Source of the DNA: an uncultured Aquiluna sp. | GTDB taxonomy: Bacteria > Actinomycetota > Actinomycetes > Actinomycetales > Microbacteriaceae | Reading direction: 5' to 3' | DNA length: 36,700 bases | Assembly: GCA_913057795.1 (NCBI GenBank) | Contig: CAJXOD010000012.1 | Span: forward strand, 1 to 36,700 | Part shown: positions 17,708-25,629 of the stretch, one piece after another | Position numbering within the stretch: position 1 is the first letter of the stretch | How the letters are laid out: each line of letters starts with the position of its first letter | The notes under the pieces: generated by a model | What the model saw: only the letters and a program-made list of their open reading frames with translations | Database searches by the model: none | What the model was told of the DNA's origin: nothing | Program-made: the position numbers and the translations under genes

Positions 17708-19357
17708 CTACTTTGAATTTTTGCCAAATCTAACGGTCAATTGTTTCGAAACCTCTCTGAGCTCCGGAACCCTGAACAACCAGAGCAATCCTAAGTAGGT
17801 AAACAGCATGGCGAACCCAACCAATAACCCGCTCGCTACCGCCGTTACCGCCCGGTCTACCGGGTAGCTCCCCTCGCCAATGCCACCCAGCCAATTCAAA
17901 ACTAGAACTCCGATCATGGCAGCCGGAATCATGGCCAAGAAAAATGTGATCAGCGATTTGCCAACGCCAAAGCCTTCTAGGCCGCCGATTCGGGCTTTCA
18001 GTGCCAAGTAGGCAATGATTCCCTGAATCGATACCGAGAAAGCAGTCAATAAAGCAATTGACACCACGAGCCACTGCTTGTCCATTGTTGCGCCAAGAAT
18101 CAGTGAGCCGGTGATATGGATCGCAATCTGGATGCTTGTAAAGAAAAACGGTGTTTTGGTGTCCTCAAGTGCAAAGAAAGCTCTTTGCATCATGTAGACG
18201 AAGCTAAACGGTACTAGGCCGATCATGAATGCCGCGACCACATTGCCAAGCGCAGCAGTCGCCGGGTACTCTCCGGCGAAAACTCGAGCAATCGGATAGC
18301 TCAGGACTATCAAGATCGCTGTTGAGATCATGCTCACGAGTGCGATTACCTTGAGCCCGGTGGTCATGTCAATCTTGAATTTAGCCATGTCGTTACTTGC
18401 AGCGTGCTGGCTCATTCTCGTGAAGTAGGCGGTGGCCACCGACACTGTGACTACCGAGTGTGGAAGCATAAAAATTAGCCATGCAATCGCGGCCGCGGCC
18501 ACCGATGCCACCACAACCCCGTTGTCTCTGGCGCTTGCCGCAGTGGAGGAAACCGCAGTTTGAACCACGCCACCGATTTGTGTCACAAAAACCATCGCGA
18601 GCGACCAGCTCGCGGTCTTTAGCGCCGGACCTAAGCCGAAGCCACGCCAACCGAAATTCAGCTTCAACTTCAAGCCGATTCTGCGCCAGCTTGCCAAAAG
18701 AATCATCGACTGCGCCGCCACACCCAAAGTTGCGGTCCCGGCCAACAGCGCTATCTGGTCGGCGCCCCAGTCCGCGACGCCTCTTGCCCCGGTAGGGTCT
18801 GCTCCAAAAATGGCTATGAATGCCGCCAGGCCGCCTAGTGAAACCAAGTTGTTTAGAACCGGCGCCCACATGTAAGGACCAAAGGCGCTTCTGGAGTTCA
18901 GAACCTCGCCAAAAACCGAATAGATTCCGTAGAAAAATAGCTGGGGCAGGCACCAGTAAGCAAAGGCGGTCGCCAGCGCCAGCTGTTGTTCGGTCCAACC
19001 GGCCGTATAGAGCCGAACTAGGAACGGAGCCGCGATGGTAAAAATAAGTCCGACGACAAAAAACACGGTGATGGCCAGCGTGACAAAGCGGTCGATGTAA
19101 CCTTTGCCGCCGTCTTTGGCGGCGCGCGCTCGAACCAACTGCGGGACTAACACGGCATTCAAAACGCCACCAACGATTATTGCGTAGACGCTATTTGGCA
19201 GCTGATTGGCGACACCGAAAGCATCAGCTGCGTCGGTAGTCACACCGATTGTGGCCGCCAGTAAGACCGCGCGCGCAAAACCTAGTAGCCGGGACACAAT
19301 TGTTCCGCTTGCCATGATCAGCGAACTGCGGGTCACTGAGGGGTTGATATCACTCAC
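17708..19357 (-). CDS. murJ: Lipid II flippase MurJ (MviN family)
   Basis: MurJ moves the peptidoglycan precursor lipid II across the membrane. The protein has 549 residues with about 14 hydrophobic helices. It begins with the family signature SGTIVSRLLGFARAVLLAAT, followed by DAFGVANQLPNSVYAIIVGG, which holds the conserved polar residues of the first helices. A central MLPHSVVTVSVATAYFTRMS fits MurJ helix 8. The C-terminal kinase-like regions found in some mycobacterial MviN proteins are absent. The start is GTG 19357, overlapping by 8 nt the stop of the short membrane gene before it. It belongs to the Nudix-DUF6049-murJ set common to actinobacteria. Confidence 0.93.
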   Translation of the reverse strand: MSDINPSVTRSSLIMASGTIVSRLLGFARAVLLAATIGVTTDAADAFGVANQLPNSVYAIIVGGVLNAVLVPQLVRARAAKDGGKGYIDRFVTLAITVFFVVGLIFTIAAPFLVRLYTAGWTEQQLALATAFAYWCLPQLFFYGIYSVFGEVLNSRSAFGPYMWAPVLNNLVSLGGLAAFIAIFGADPTGARGVADWGADQIALLAGTATLGVAAQSMILLASWRRIGLKLKLNFGWRGFGLGPALKTASWSLAMVFVTQIGGVVQTAVSSTAASARDNGVVVASVAAAAIAWLIFMLPHSVVTVSVATAYFTRMSQHAASNDMAKFKIDMTTGLKVIALVSMISTAILIVLSYPIARVFAGEYPATAALGNVVAAFMIGLVPFSFVYMMQRAFFALEDTKTPFFFTSIQIAIHITGSLILGATMDKQWLVVSIALLTAFSVSIQGIIAYLALKARIGGLEGFGVGKSLITFFLAMIPAAMIGVLVLNWLGGIGEGSYPVDRAVTAVASGLLVGFAMLFTYLGLLWLFRVPELREVSKQLTVRFGKNSK

Positions 19358-19817
19358 CGGGCTGCCTTCGAAGCTTCGAGGTGGTTCGGATCACACCAAT
19401 AACAATCAGTGCAAACATCGCCACACCAAAGCTAACCAGCAAAAACAGCTCAATGTCGTAATTTACGATCACTTCTACAATCACTGTGTCGCCGATTTGG
19501 TTACCCTCAATGCTCAGCCACACCGAAATTTCGAGAGGCCCATTGGCAATTGCCTTGATTGGAAGTTCGGCAACGGCGCTTGACCTTGCCGGGACGATGA
19601 GCGTGGCGCTCTCAATTATTTCTAGGCGAAAGCTGTTGCTTGCCGCCATAACCGTGACTTCCATGTCTTGGTCGGTGGGGTTCGTGACTGTTACTGGTAT
19701 GCGGGCATCCCTCGCCACAACGTTTATGTTGCTGCCTGGGACAATGCTCGGCTCAGCCGCGATGGCGGCGTTTGGAATGAGCAAAAGCGCTAGCACCAGA
19801 AGCCACGCCCGTCTCAC
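19350..19817 (-). CDS. Short DUF6049-like secreted/membrane protein
   Basis: This is a 155-residue protein from GTG 19817. A signal peptide (RRAWLLVLALLLIPNAAIAAE) is followed by one beta-rich domain (about 30-115, with ARIPVTVTNPTDQDMEVTV and AELPIKAIANGPLEISVWL), then a transmembrane helix (about 122-145) and a basic tail. In other actinobacteria the gene at this place encodes a DUF6049 protein of several hundred residues whose last part looks like this. Here the large N-terminal part is missing and the signal peptide joins the C-terminal domain directly. The start overlaps the Nudix stop by 4 nt (GTGA), which favours it over longer starts up to 19901. Function unknown, probably envelope related. 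Confidence 0.75.
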   Translation of the reverse strand: MRRAWLLVLALLLIPNAAIAAEPSIVPGSNINVVARDARIPVTVTNPTDQDMEVTVMAASNSFRLEIIESATLIVPARSSAVAELPIKAIANGPLEISVWLSIEGNQIGDTVIVEVIVNYDIELFLLVSFGVAMFALIVIGVIRTTSKLRRQPGE

Positions 19818-20260
19818 TGAATCAGCCTCTGAGCCTTCTCCGCGATGCGCTTTTCCGTGGCGTGAGCCAAAACATCTCCAACCTCGCTGAGGTCGAACCA
19901 CCGAACATCAACCACTTCACCGGTCGGGTCATTAGTGGCAGAAAGTTCGCCCCCTGTGTGTCTAAGCAAATAGTGATGAACTGTTTTTTTAATTCTTTTT
20001 TTACCGACCGTAAACCCGTACTGAATTTCGCCAATTTTAGAGACCACTTCGCAGGCTAAGCCGGTTTCTTCCTCAACCTCGCGCTTAGCGGTTTGCTCTA
20101 GAGCCTCGCCGGGTTCAACGTGACCCTTTGGGATTACCCAGTCCATGCCACCACCGCGATTCCGGTGGCTAATCAGTGCAACTTCGTTTGGGTTTGTGGC
20201 GCTAATAACTAAACCTCCCGCGGAGACTTCCGTGACAGTTCTATTACTCGGGGCACTCAT
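19814..20260 (-). CDS. Nudix hydrolase
   Basis: This is a 148-residue Nudix-family pyrophosphohydrolase. The Nudix box GHVEPGEALEQTAKREVEEE (then TGL) fits GX5EX7REUXEEXGU with all the metal-binding glutamates. The substrate is not evident. Nearby family members act on diadenosine polyphosphates or oxidised nucleotides. It starts at ATG 20260 only 39 nt from the divergent CCA-adding gene and overlaps the DUF6049-like gene downstream. The pairing with that gene, murJ and the CCA enzyme is a conserved actinobacterial arrangement. Confidence 0.9.
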   Translation of the reverse strand: MSAPSNRTVTEVSAGGLVISATNPNEVALISHRNRGGGMDWVIPKGHVEPGEALEQTAKREVEEETGLACEVVSKIGEIQYGFTVGKKRIKKTVHHYLLRHTGGELSATNDPTGEVVDVRWFDLSEVGDVLAHATEKRIAEKAQRLIQ

Positions 20261-20299
20261 AACCCAACTCTACTTGTCGACTGTGGCAAGCTATTGCGC

Positions 20300-21718
20300 A
20301 TGCAACAAGTGGCGGATGCTCTCAAGAACCTGACGGACAACACGGATAACCCGTTGTTCACTGTCCTGGGCGAGGCCTTTGCGGCAGCTGGCGAAGAGCT
20401 AGCTTTGGTCGGGGGGCCAGTCCGGGACGCCATTATGGGTAGGCGCTCAATTGACTTAGATTTCGCTACTAGTGCTAACCCAGACAAGATTCTTAGCATC
20501 GTCGGACCTTTGGCGAGCGCAACCTGGGATATCGGCAGAGCCTTCGGCACAATTGCCGCTCAAATCGCTGACGAAAAAGTTGAGATTACAAGCTACCGTG
20601 CGGACAGCTACGAGGTCGGTTCGAGGAAACCAACCATTGAATTTGGTGACAATCTAGAGGACGACCTGAAGCGTAGAGACTTCACCGTGAACTCAATGGC
20701 GCTTCGGTTGCCATCCAGAATCTTTGTTGACCCACACCAGGGCCTTCGCGATTTGCTTCTGGAAACGCTCAGAACCCCTTCAGCCCCGGAGATTTCTTTT
20801 TCGGACGACCCGCTTCGCATGATGCGAGGGGCCAGGTTCGCATCGCAGCTTGGGTTTGAACTGGATCCGGAGGCTTTCACCGCAATGCGTGGCATGGCTG
20901 AGCGAATCGAAATCATCTCCAAGGAGCGAGTTCGCGATGAACTAAGCAAGCTTTTGCTGTCAGATAACCCGATTCCGGGTCTGGAGATCTTGGTCGATAG
21001 CGGTATTGCAGAACTTGTTTTGCCGGAGCTGCCGGCTCTAAGGCTAGAAATGGACGAGCATCACCATCACAAGGATGTTTATCAACATAGCCTCACCGTT
21101 GTTTCTCAAGCAATCGAGCTGGAAGCCGAGTACGGGCTAGAAAAAAACCTCGTGCTCCGGCTAGCAGCGCTGCTACACGATATTGGTAAGCCAGCGACCA
21201 GAAAAATGGAGGCCGGAGGCGCGGTCACTTTTCATCACCACGACGTGGTCGGGGCAAAGCTTGCAAAAAAGCGTCTGAGTGAACTGCGCTTCGATAATGA
21301 CACCGTCAAGGCGGTTTACCGTTTGGTCGAGCTCCACCTGAGGTTCTTCGGGTATTCGGACCAGCAGTGGAGTGACAGCGCGGTCAGGCGTTACGTGAGA
21401 GACGCCGAGTCCCAGCTCGCCCAGCTACACGTCTTGACGCGCGCAGACGTCACAACTAGAAATAAGCGCAAGGCTGATCGATTGGCCCACGCCTACGACG
21501 ATTTGGAACAACGAATAACGATTTTGAGCGAACAAGAGCAGCTCGATGCAATTCGCCCGGAATTAGATGGTGCGCAAATCATGGAACTCTTGGAGATAAA
21601 ACCCGGTCGCGAGGTTGGAATTGCTTACGATTATTTGTTGGAGTTGCGCTTAGATCAGGGCGAGATTGGCCCAGACGAAGCAAAGAAACTCTTGCTCGAG
21701 TGGTGGTCGAACCGCTAA
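20300..21718 (+). CDS. CCA tRNA nucleotidyltransferase with HD domain
   Basis: This enzyme adds or repairs the CCA end of tRNAs. It has 472 residues from ATG 20300; a TTG two codons upstream is possible, but homologues begin near the ATG. The nucleotidyltransferase signature is LVGGPVRDAIMGRRSIDLDF with the DLD metal-binding aspartates, then DDLKRRDFTVNSMAL, and an RxxR-like FSDDPLRMMRGARFASQLGF. An HD phosphohydrolase domain follows (LAALLHDIGKPATR, then HHHDVVGAKLAKKRL). No clear ribosome site exists. The gap to the divergent Nudix gene is very short, so a leaderless message is possible. Confidence 0.93.
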   Translation: MQQVADALKNLTDNTDNPLFTVLGEAFAAAGEELALVGGPVRDAIMGRRSIDLDFATSANPDKILSIVGPLASATWDIGRAFGTIAAQIADEKVEITSYRADSYEVGSRKPTIEFGDNLEDDLKRRDFTVNSMALRLPSRIFVDPHQGLRDLLLETLRTPSAPEISFSDDPLRMMRGARFASQLGFELDPEAFTAMRGMAERIEIISKERVRDELSKLLLSDNPIPGLEILVDSGIAELVLPELPALRLEMDEHHHHKDVYQHSLTVVSQAIELEAEYGLEKNLVLRLAALLHDIGKPATRKMEAGGAVTFHHHDVVGAKLAKKRLSELRFDNDTVKAVYRLVELHLRFFGYSDQQWSDSAVRRYVRDAESQLAQLHVLTRADVTTRNKRKADRLAHAYDDLEQRITILSEQEQLDAIRPELDGAQIMELLEIKPGREVGIAYDYLLELRLDQGEIGPDEAKKLLLEWWSNR

Positions 21719-21757
21719 GGTTGAAAGGTTGCTTAGGCAATTCCAAAGTAAAAAAAA

Positions 21758-21766
21758 TGCTAATAC
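21758..21766 (+). promoter_or_regulatory. Extended -10 promoter element before rpsF
   Basis: TGCTAATAC is an extended -10 sequence (TGnTAATAC) just after an A-rich run at 21750-21757. No good -35 box lies 16-18 nt upstream, which fits an extended -10 promoter. Transcription would begin near 21773 and so include the hairpin at 21773-21791. Confidence 0.5.
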
Positions 21767-21772
21767 CCTCCT

Positions 21773-21810
21773 GTCACGGAAAGACCGTGGCCGTTTTAGA
21801 CCGAAGGAGG
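21773..21810 (+). promoter_or_regulatory. Candidate structured leader of rpsF (ribosomal-protein control)
   Basis: A 7-bp hairpin (GTCACGG-AAAGA-CCGTGGC, 21773-21791, one G-T pair) is followed by CGTTTTAGACCG and the strong ribosome site AAGGAGG at 21804-21810. CCTCC at 21767-21771 could pair with the GGAGG and close a larger stem, if the transcript begins upstream of it. Leaders of rpsF in several phyla contain a CCG-bearing structure bound by the S6:S18 complex for feedback control. The element here is similar in place and content, but the match is not proven. Confidence 0.4.
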
Positions 21811-21820
21811 TGGGTTATAA

Positions 21821-22231
21821 ATGCATAACTACGAGCTAATGGTCATTATGGACCCCTCACTAGACGAGCGCATTGTCGCTCCAACACTCGACAAGTTCCT
21901 AACGGTAATCACCGCAGCTGGTGGCACCTTGGACAAGATCGACATTTGGGGCCGACGTCGCATGACATATCAGATCCAGAAGCACTCCGAAGGGCTCTAC
22001 GCGGTGGTCAACATGAACACCACTTCTGCAGCCGTGCAAGAGCTTGACCGTCAGCTAAACCTGAACGAGTCAATCCTTCGCACCAAGGTGCTCCGTCTGG
22101 AAGAAGCAATTTTCAGCATCAACCCAATTGAATTCGTTCCCGAAGAGAAGCCTCCTCGCGCAGGCCGTGGCGGCCCTCGTGGTGGCGGCGCTCGCGGCGG
22201 CAAGCGTCCAACAGGCGCTAAGGCCGACTAA
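21821..22231 (+). CDS. rpsF: 30S ribosomal protein S6
   Basis: S6 binds S18 on the platform of the small subunit. The protein has 136 residues. The S6 fold runs from [19 protein letters not shown] to about residue 97, including [20 protein letters not shown] and [12 protein letters not shown]. The C-terminal 35 residues are a Gly/Arg-rich tail ([19 protein letters not shown]), longer than in E. coli where the tail is glutamylated, and probably disordered. The stop TAA overlaps the ATG of ssb by one base. First gene of rpsF-ssb-rpsR-rplI. Confidence 0.96.
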   Translation: MHNYELMVIMDPSLDERIVAPTLDKFLTVITAAGGTLDKIDIWGRRRMTYQIQKHSEGLYAVVNMNTTSAAVQELDRQLNLNESILRTKVLRLEEAIFSINPIEFVPEEKPPRAGRGGPRGGGARGGKRPTGAKAD

Positions 22232-22722
22232 TGGCAGGCGAAGTAGTCATAACGATCGTTGGCAACCTAGCTGACGATCCGGAACTTCGCTACACGCAGG
22301 CCGGAATCGCCGTGGCCTCAGTCCGCGTCGGCTCAACTCCGAGAACCTTTAACCGTGCGACAAATGAGTTTGTTGACGGCGAAACCGTTTGGATTCGCTG
22401 CACCGCTTGGCGCGAGGTTGGCGAGAATGTTGCTCAGACGCTCACCAAAGGGGCACGAGTTGTGGTTACCGGTCGAATGAAGCCGGCTTCTGCTTACCAA
22501 ACGGCCCAGGGCGAAGCCAGGGCTTCACTTGAGTTAGAGATAGACGAAATTGGACCATCACTTCGCTATGCAACAGCAACTGTTACAAAGCGCGCCCGTG
22601 AAGGCTCTGCTCAGGTTGAATCCCCATGGGGTGGAGCTCAGGCAGAAAAGAAGCAGGCTAATTCTGGAGCGGATGCATGGGCTAACCCAGCAGAAGCCCC
22701 ATCCGACGAAGCACCTTTTTAG
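22231..22722 (+). CDS. ssb: Single-stranded DNA-binding protein
   Basis: SSB coats single-stranded DNA at forks and recruits partners through its C-terminal tip. The 163-residue protein has an OB fold at about 1-110 (ITIVGNLADDPELRYTQAG, WIRCTAWREVGENVAQTL and RVVVTGRMK). A low-complexity linker follows, and it ends SDEAPF. That end is a slightly diverged form of the usual acidic DD(I/P)PF tip but keeps the essential Pro-Phe. The ATG overlaps the rpsF stop by one base. Confidence 0.95.
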   Translation: MAGEVVITIVGNLADDPELRYTQAGIAVASVRVGSTPRTFNRATNEFVDGETVWIRCTAWREVGENVAQTLTKGARVVVTGRMKPASAYQTAQGEARASLELEIDEIGPSLRYATATVTKRAREGSAQVESPWGGAQAEKKQANSGADAWANPAEAPSDEAPF

Positions 22723-22743
22723 AAAAGACCTAGGAGAAAAACA

Positions 22744-22998
22744 ATGGCAGGAAAGTCAGCTGACCGCCGCAAGCAGATGAACAGTAAGTTCGACAAGCTT
22801 GCTCCGGCAAAAACAATCAAGATCGAATTCATCGATTACAAGGACGTCGCAACATTGCGCAAGTTCGTAACCGAACGAGGCAAGATTCGTGCTCGTCGCA
22901 TCACTGGTGCGACTCCGCAGGACCAGCGCAAAATTGCTAAGGCCATCAAGAACGCTCGCGAGATGGCGATAATGCCATACTCCGGTGCTGGACGCTAG
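22744..22998 (+). CDS. rpsR: 30S ribosomal protein S18
   Basis: S18 is the partner of S6 in the small subunit. It has 84 residues with the family core [20 protein letters not shown], then [20 protein letters not shown], and ends PYSGAGR. There are no cysteines, so this is the zinc-free type used as the normal copy in actinobacteria. GGAGA lies 7 nt before the ATG. It sits between ssb and rplI as usual. Confidence 0.97.
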   Translation: MAGKSADRRKQMNSKFDKLAPAKTIKIEFIDYKDVATLRKFVTERGKIRARRITGATPQDQRKIAKAIKNAREMAIMPYSGAGR

Positions 22999-23009
22999 AG
23001 GAGATTCAC

Positions 23010-23462
23010 ATGTCGAAATTAATTTTGACCAACGAGGTCCAAGGTCTCGGCTCTGCCGGTGACATTGTTGAGGTTAAGAACGGTTACGCACGTAACTTCT
23101 TGATCCCAACAGGACTGGCAGTTGTCTGGAGCCGCGGTGGCGAGAAGCAGGTCACCCAGATCCGCGACGCCCGCGACGCCCGCGCCATCGCATCTGAAGA
23201 AGAGGCATTGGAGATCAAGAGCAAGCTCGAGGGTGCTCTAATCACGATCAATTCAAAGGCCGGCACCAACGGCCGTTTGTTCGGTGCAATCAAGACTTCC
23301 GACCTGGCTGAAGCCATTCAGGCTCTTGGTTTCGGTGAGGTTGACAAGCGCAAGATCCAGTTTGCATCTTCAATCCGTACCGTTGGTAACTACGAGGCAA
23401 GCGTTCGTTTGAACTCTGACCTTGTAGCACGGGTAAAGCTTCAGGTTGTCGCTGCCAACTAG
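23010..23462 (+). CDS. rplI: 50S ribosomal protein L9
   Basis: L9 is an elongated protein of the large subunit near the L1 stalk. It has 150 residues. The N-terminal RNA-binding part is [20 protein letters not shown] followed by [17 protein letters not shown], a long connecting helix spans about 42-75, and the C-terminal domain includes [17 protein letters not shown]. The ATG has GAGGAGA upstream and begins 11 nt after rpsR stops. A strong terminator follows at 23477-23514. Confidence 0.97.
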   Translation: MSKLILTNEVQGLGSAGDIVEVKNGYARNFLIPTGLAVVWSRGGEKQVTQIRDARDARAIASEEEALEIKSKLEGALITINSKAGTNGRLFGAIKTSDLAEAIQALGFGEVDKRKIQFASSIRTVGNYEASVRLNSDLVARVKLQVVAAN

Positions 23463-23476
23463 CACAATTTTGTGAA

Positions 23477-23514
23477 GGACAACCCACACTTTTTTGTGTG
23501 GGTTGTCCTCTTTT
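23477..23514 (+). terminator. Rho-independent terminator after rplI
   Basis: A perfect 13-bp stem GGACAACCCACAC / GTGTGGGTTGTCC (23477-23489 and 23496-23508, loop TTTTTT) is followed by TCTTTT. It closes the rpsF-ssb-rpsR-rplI transcript and so isolates dnaB, which therefore needs its own promoter. Confidence 0.92.
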
Positions 23515-23524
23515 AAGTGGGGTG

Positions 23525-23700
23525 TTCTCCACAACCCTAAGCCTGAGCTTGAGGCTTTTCAGAGATTTATTTATCCACAGGTGAAACCCAGTAAAACACT
23601 GGGCAAAAGCCAGATGTCAATTTATTTATCCACAGGTTATCCACAGGCCGAGACTAAAATCATCGGCGTGTTTCCACAGGGTTATCCACAGTTATCCACA
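23525..23700 (+). promoter_or_regulatory. DnaA-box cluster upstream of dnaB
   Basis: Five exact TTATCCACA boxes, all on the plus strand, lie at 23571-23579, 23626-23634, 23637-23645, 23682-23690 and 23692-23700. Two pairs are spaced 10-11 nt start to start, one helical turn. Weaker copies are TTCTCCACA at 23525-23533 and GTTTCCACA at 23670-23678. An 18-bp direct repeat (23565-23582 and 23620-23637) contains two of the boxes, and a hairpin CCCAGT-AAAAC-ACTGGG sits at 23587-23603. The cluster ends 68 nt before the dnaB ATG. It could regulate dnaB through DnaA or bind and titrate DnaA. Confidence 0.85.
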
Positions 23701-23768
23701 GACTCATTTGTATGCAATGTGTCACTGCCCCAAGCTATACATGTCTTATCTAATTCTGGAGGAATACT

Positions 23769-25112
23769 ATGTCGATGTTGTCAACCGTTACAGCATCTGA
23801 CCCACGAGTAGCACCGCACAACCTGGAAGCAGAACAATCCACTCTCGGTGGCATGCTGCTGAGCCAAGAAGCTGTCGCGGAAGTTGTTGAAGAAATAGCC
23901 GGTGTTGATTTTTACGCGGGCAAACACGAGCTTATTTACAACGCAATCTTGAACTTGTTCGGACGCGGTGAGCCAACCGATGTAATCGCGGTTACCGATG
24001 AACTTAATAAGCAGGGAAACTTACTGAGAGCCGGAGGCTCCGACTATCTGCACTCCCTAGCCAGCTACGTGCCAACTGCTGCGAATGCCGGCTACTACGC
24101 GAAAATCGTTGGGGACAAGGCTATTTTGCGCAGACTCATCGATGCCGGAACCAGGATCGCTCAATCAGGGTATGACAGCCAAGGCGAGGTAGAGGATCTT
24201 GTGAACCAGGCCCAGGCAGAGGTCTATAAAGTTTCCAGCCAGTCTTCTAAAGAAGATTACGTGGGCTTGAGCGACTCCCTAGAGGCTGCAATCCACGATA
24301 TCGAGTTGGCGCAGAACCGTGGCGGGGAGATGACCGGAACCCCAACCGGCTTTACGGATCTCGACGCCTACACCCACGGACTACACGCAGGACAGCTAAT
24401 AATCGTCGCCGCACGGCCGGCGGTTGGTAAGTCGACCTTCGCGCTGGACATCGCGAGGAACGCGTCAGTTAGGCACAATCAAGCAACTATCTTTTTCTCT
24501 CTGGAAATGGGTCGTTCCGAGATCGCAATGCGTATGTTGAGCGCAGAAAGTTCGATTTATCTCCAAAGCATGCGAAAGGGAACAATCTCTGAGGGCGACT
24601 GGACCAGGCTCGCAGCCGTTCGCGGTCGAATCAATGACGCTCCGCTATATATCGACGACAGTCCAAACATGTCCCTGGTCGAAATTAGAGCCAAGTGCAG
24701 GCGTTTGGCTCAGCAGGTTGACCTGAAACTCGTGGTTATTGACTACATCCAGCTGATGTCCAGCGGCAAGAAGGTTGAATCTCGTCAGCAAGAAGTTTCC
24801 GAGTTTTCAAGGGCGCTGAAGCTCTTGGCTAAGGAGCTCGGCCTTCCAGTTGTTGCGCTTTCGCAGCTAAACCGTCAGGCAGAGCAGTCAAAGGATAAGC
24901 GCCCTGAACTTTCTCACCTTAGAGAATCGGGATCGCTGGAGCAGGATGCTGATGTTGTGGTGCTGCTGCATCGAGAGGGAATTTACGAGCGCGACCACCC
25001 CAGAGCCGGCGAAGCGGACCTGATCCTTGCCAAGCAGCGAAACGGACCGACCGGAACTGTCACGGTTGCTTTCCACGGGCAGTACTCACGCTTTGTAAAT
25101 ATGCCAAGCTAA
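23769..25112 (+). CDS. dnaB: Replicative DNA helicase DnaB
   Basis: DnaB is the hexameric helicase that unwinds the fork. The protein has 447 residues. The N-terminal domain begins PHNLEAEQSTLGGMLLSQEA. The RecA-like domain has TGFTDLDAYTHGLHAGQL, Walker A ARPAVGKSTFA, FSLEMGRSEIAMRML, Walker B LVVIDYIQLM and SQLNRQAEQSKDKRPELSHL. There is no intein, although actinobacterial DnaB genes often carry one. ATG 23769 follows GGAGG. Unlike most genes here it stands behind a terminator and a DnaA-box cluster, pointing to separate control. Confidence 0.97.
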   Translation: MSMLSTVTASDPRVAPHNLEAEQSTLGGMLLSQEAVAEVVEEIAGVDFYAGKHELIYNAILNLFGRGEPTDVIAVTDELNKQGNLLRAGGSDYLHSLASYVPTAANAGYYAKIVGDKAILRRLIDAGTRIAQSGYDSQGEVEDLVNQAQAEVYKVSSQSSKEDYVGLSDSLEAAIHDIELAQNRGGEMTGTPTGFTDLDAYTHGLHAGQLIIVAARPAVGKSTFALDIARNASVRHNQATIFFSLEMGRSEIAMRMLSAESSIYLQSMRKGTISEGDWTRLAAVRGRINDAPLYIDDSPNMSLVEIRAKCRRLAQQVDLKLVVIDYIQLMSSGKKVESRQQEVSEFSRALKLLAKELGLPVVALSQLNRQAEQSKDKRPELSHLRESGSLEQDADVVVLLHREGIYERDHPRAGEADLILAKQRNGPTGTVTVAFHGQYSRFVNMPS

Positions 25113-25116
25113 GCCA

Positions 25117-25620
25117 GTGCAAATTCTCTTTGGCCTAAGGGCCACCATCTCTTTTGGTCTAGGTGTCTTTATAACCTTTAGCCAAGCCCACACTTTCGTT
25201 GTCGGCACGGCCGTTATGACCGGTTTTGGACTGGCAGTTGGTCTTATTTCGCTGGCATACATTTTCATTACCAAAAATCAGAACCAACTCATTCCATTGA
25301 CGCTGATTGCAACGCTCATTGGCTTATTGAGTGCAGGAACTTTTTTGAATCCAGACATCCAACCACTGGTGTTTTTACCACTGGTTGCACTGTTCGGCCT
25401 GTCTTTCGCAGCGTTTGAGGGTTATCTGGCCAAACGGGAGGGATTTCGGATCGGAATCGGCCGAGATTTCGCGGTGAGTGCGGGTTTCAACCTGGTGCTT
25501 GGGTTGCTGTTCCTTATCGCTCCACTGGATGAGGTCAGTGCCGTTGGTTTCTTGGGCGCGTATCTGGCGATTAGCGGGGTTTTCTGGGGTATCGCCGCCG
25601 CAACACCACAACCGAAGTAG
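25117..25620 (+). CDS. Six-helix membrane protein, possibly HdeD/DUF308-like
   Basis: A 167-residue, very hydrophobic protein with about six transmembrane helices in three pairs and few charged residues outside the loops (for example EGYLAKREGFRIG). The regular helix pairs with Gly-rich starts recall the HdeD/DUF308 family, but I do not recognise it firmly. It starts at GTG 25117, only 4 nt after the dnaB stop, so it may be co-translated with dnaB. No catalytic residues are visible. Function unknown. Confidence 0.7.
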   Translation: MQILFGLRATISFGLGVFITFSQAHTFVVGTAVMTGFGLAVGLISLAYIFITKNQNQLIPLTLIATLIGLLSAGTFLNPDIQPLVFLPLVALFGLSFAAFEGYLAKREGFRIGIGRDFAVSAGFNLVLGLLFLIAPLDEVSAVGFLGAYLAISGVFWGIAAATPQPK

Positions 25621-25629
25621 GCTTGGGGC

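Larger units (their letters stand above)
23463..23768. other. rplI-dnaB intergenic region
   Basis: These 306 nt hold, in order, the rplI terminator, the DnaA-box cluster with its internal hairpin, a possible dnaB -10 (TATACAT at 23736-23742, -35 not clear) and the dnaB ribosome site GGAGG at 23758-23762. An open frame crosses the region, but its codons are made of the boxes and the terminator, and it matches no family, so I do not call a gene. Confidence 0.75.

Noticed and set aside
17730-18998. Long minus-strand frames inside murJ (114 and 201 codons).
   Set aside because: They overlap murJ in another frame; their composition (many Arg, Gly, Trp) is typical of shifted reading of a membrane protein gene.
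23494-23811. A 105-codon plus-strand frame before dnaB.
   Set aside because: It begins in the rplI terminator, is made of repeated DnaA boxes and runs out of frame into dnaB; no family resemblance.
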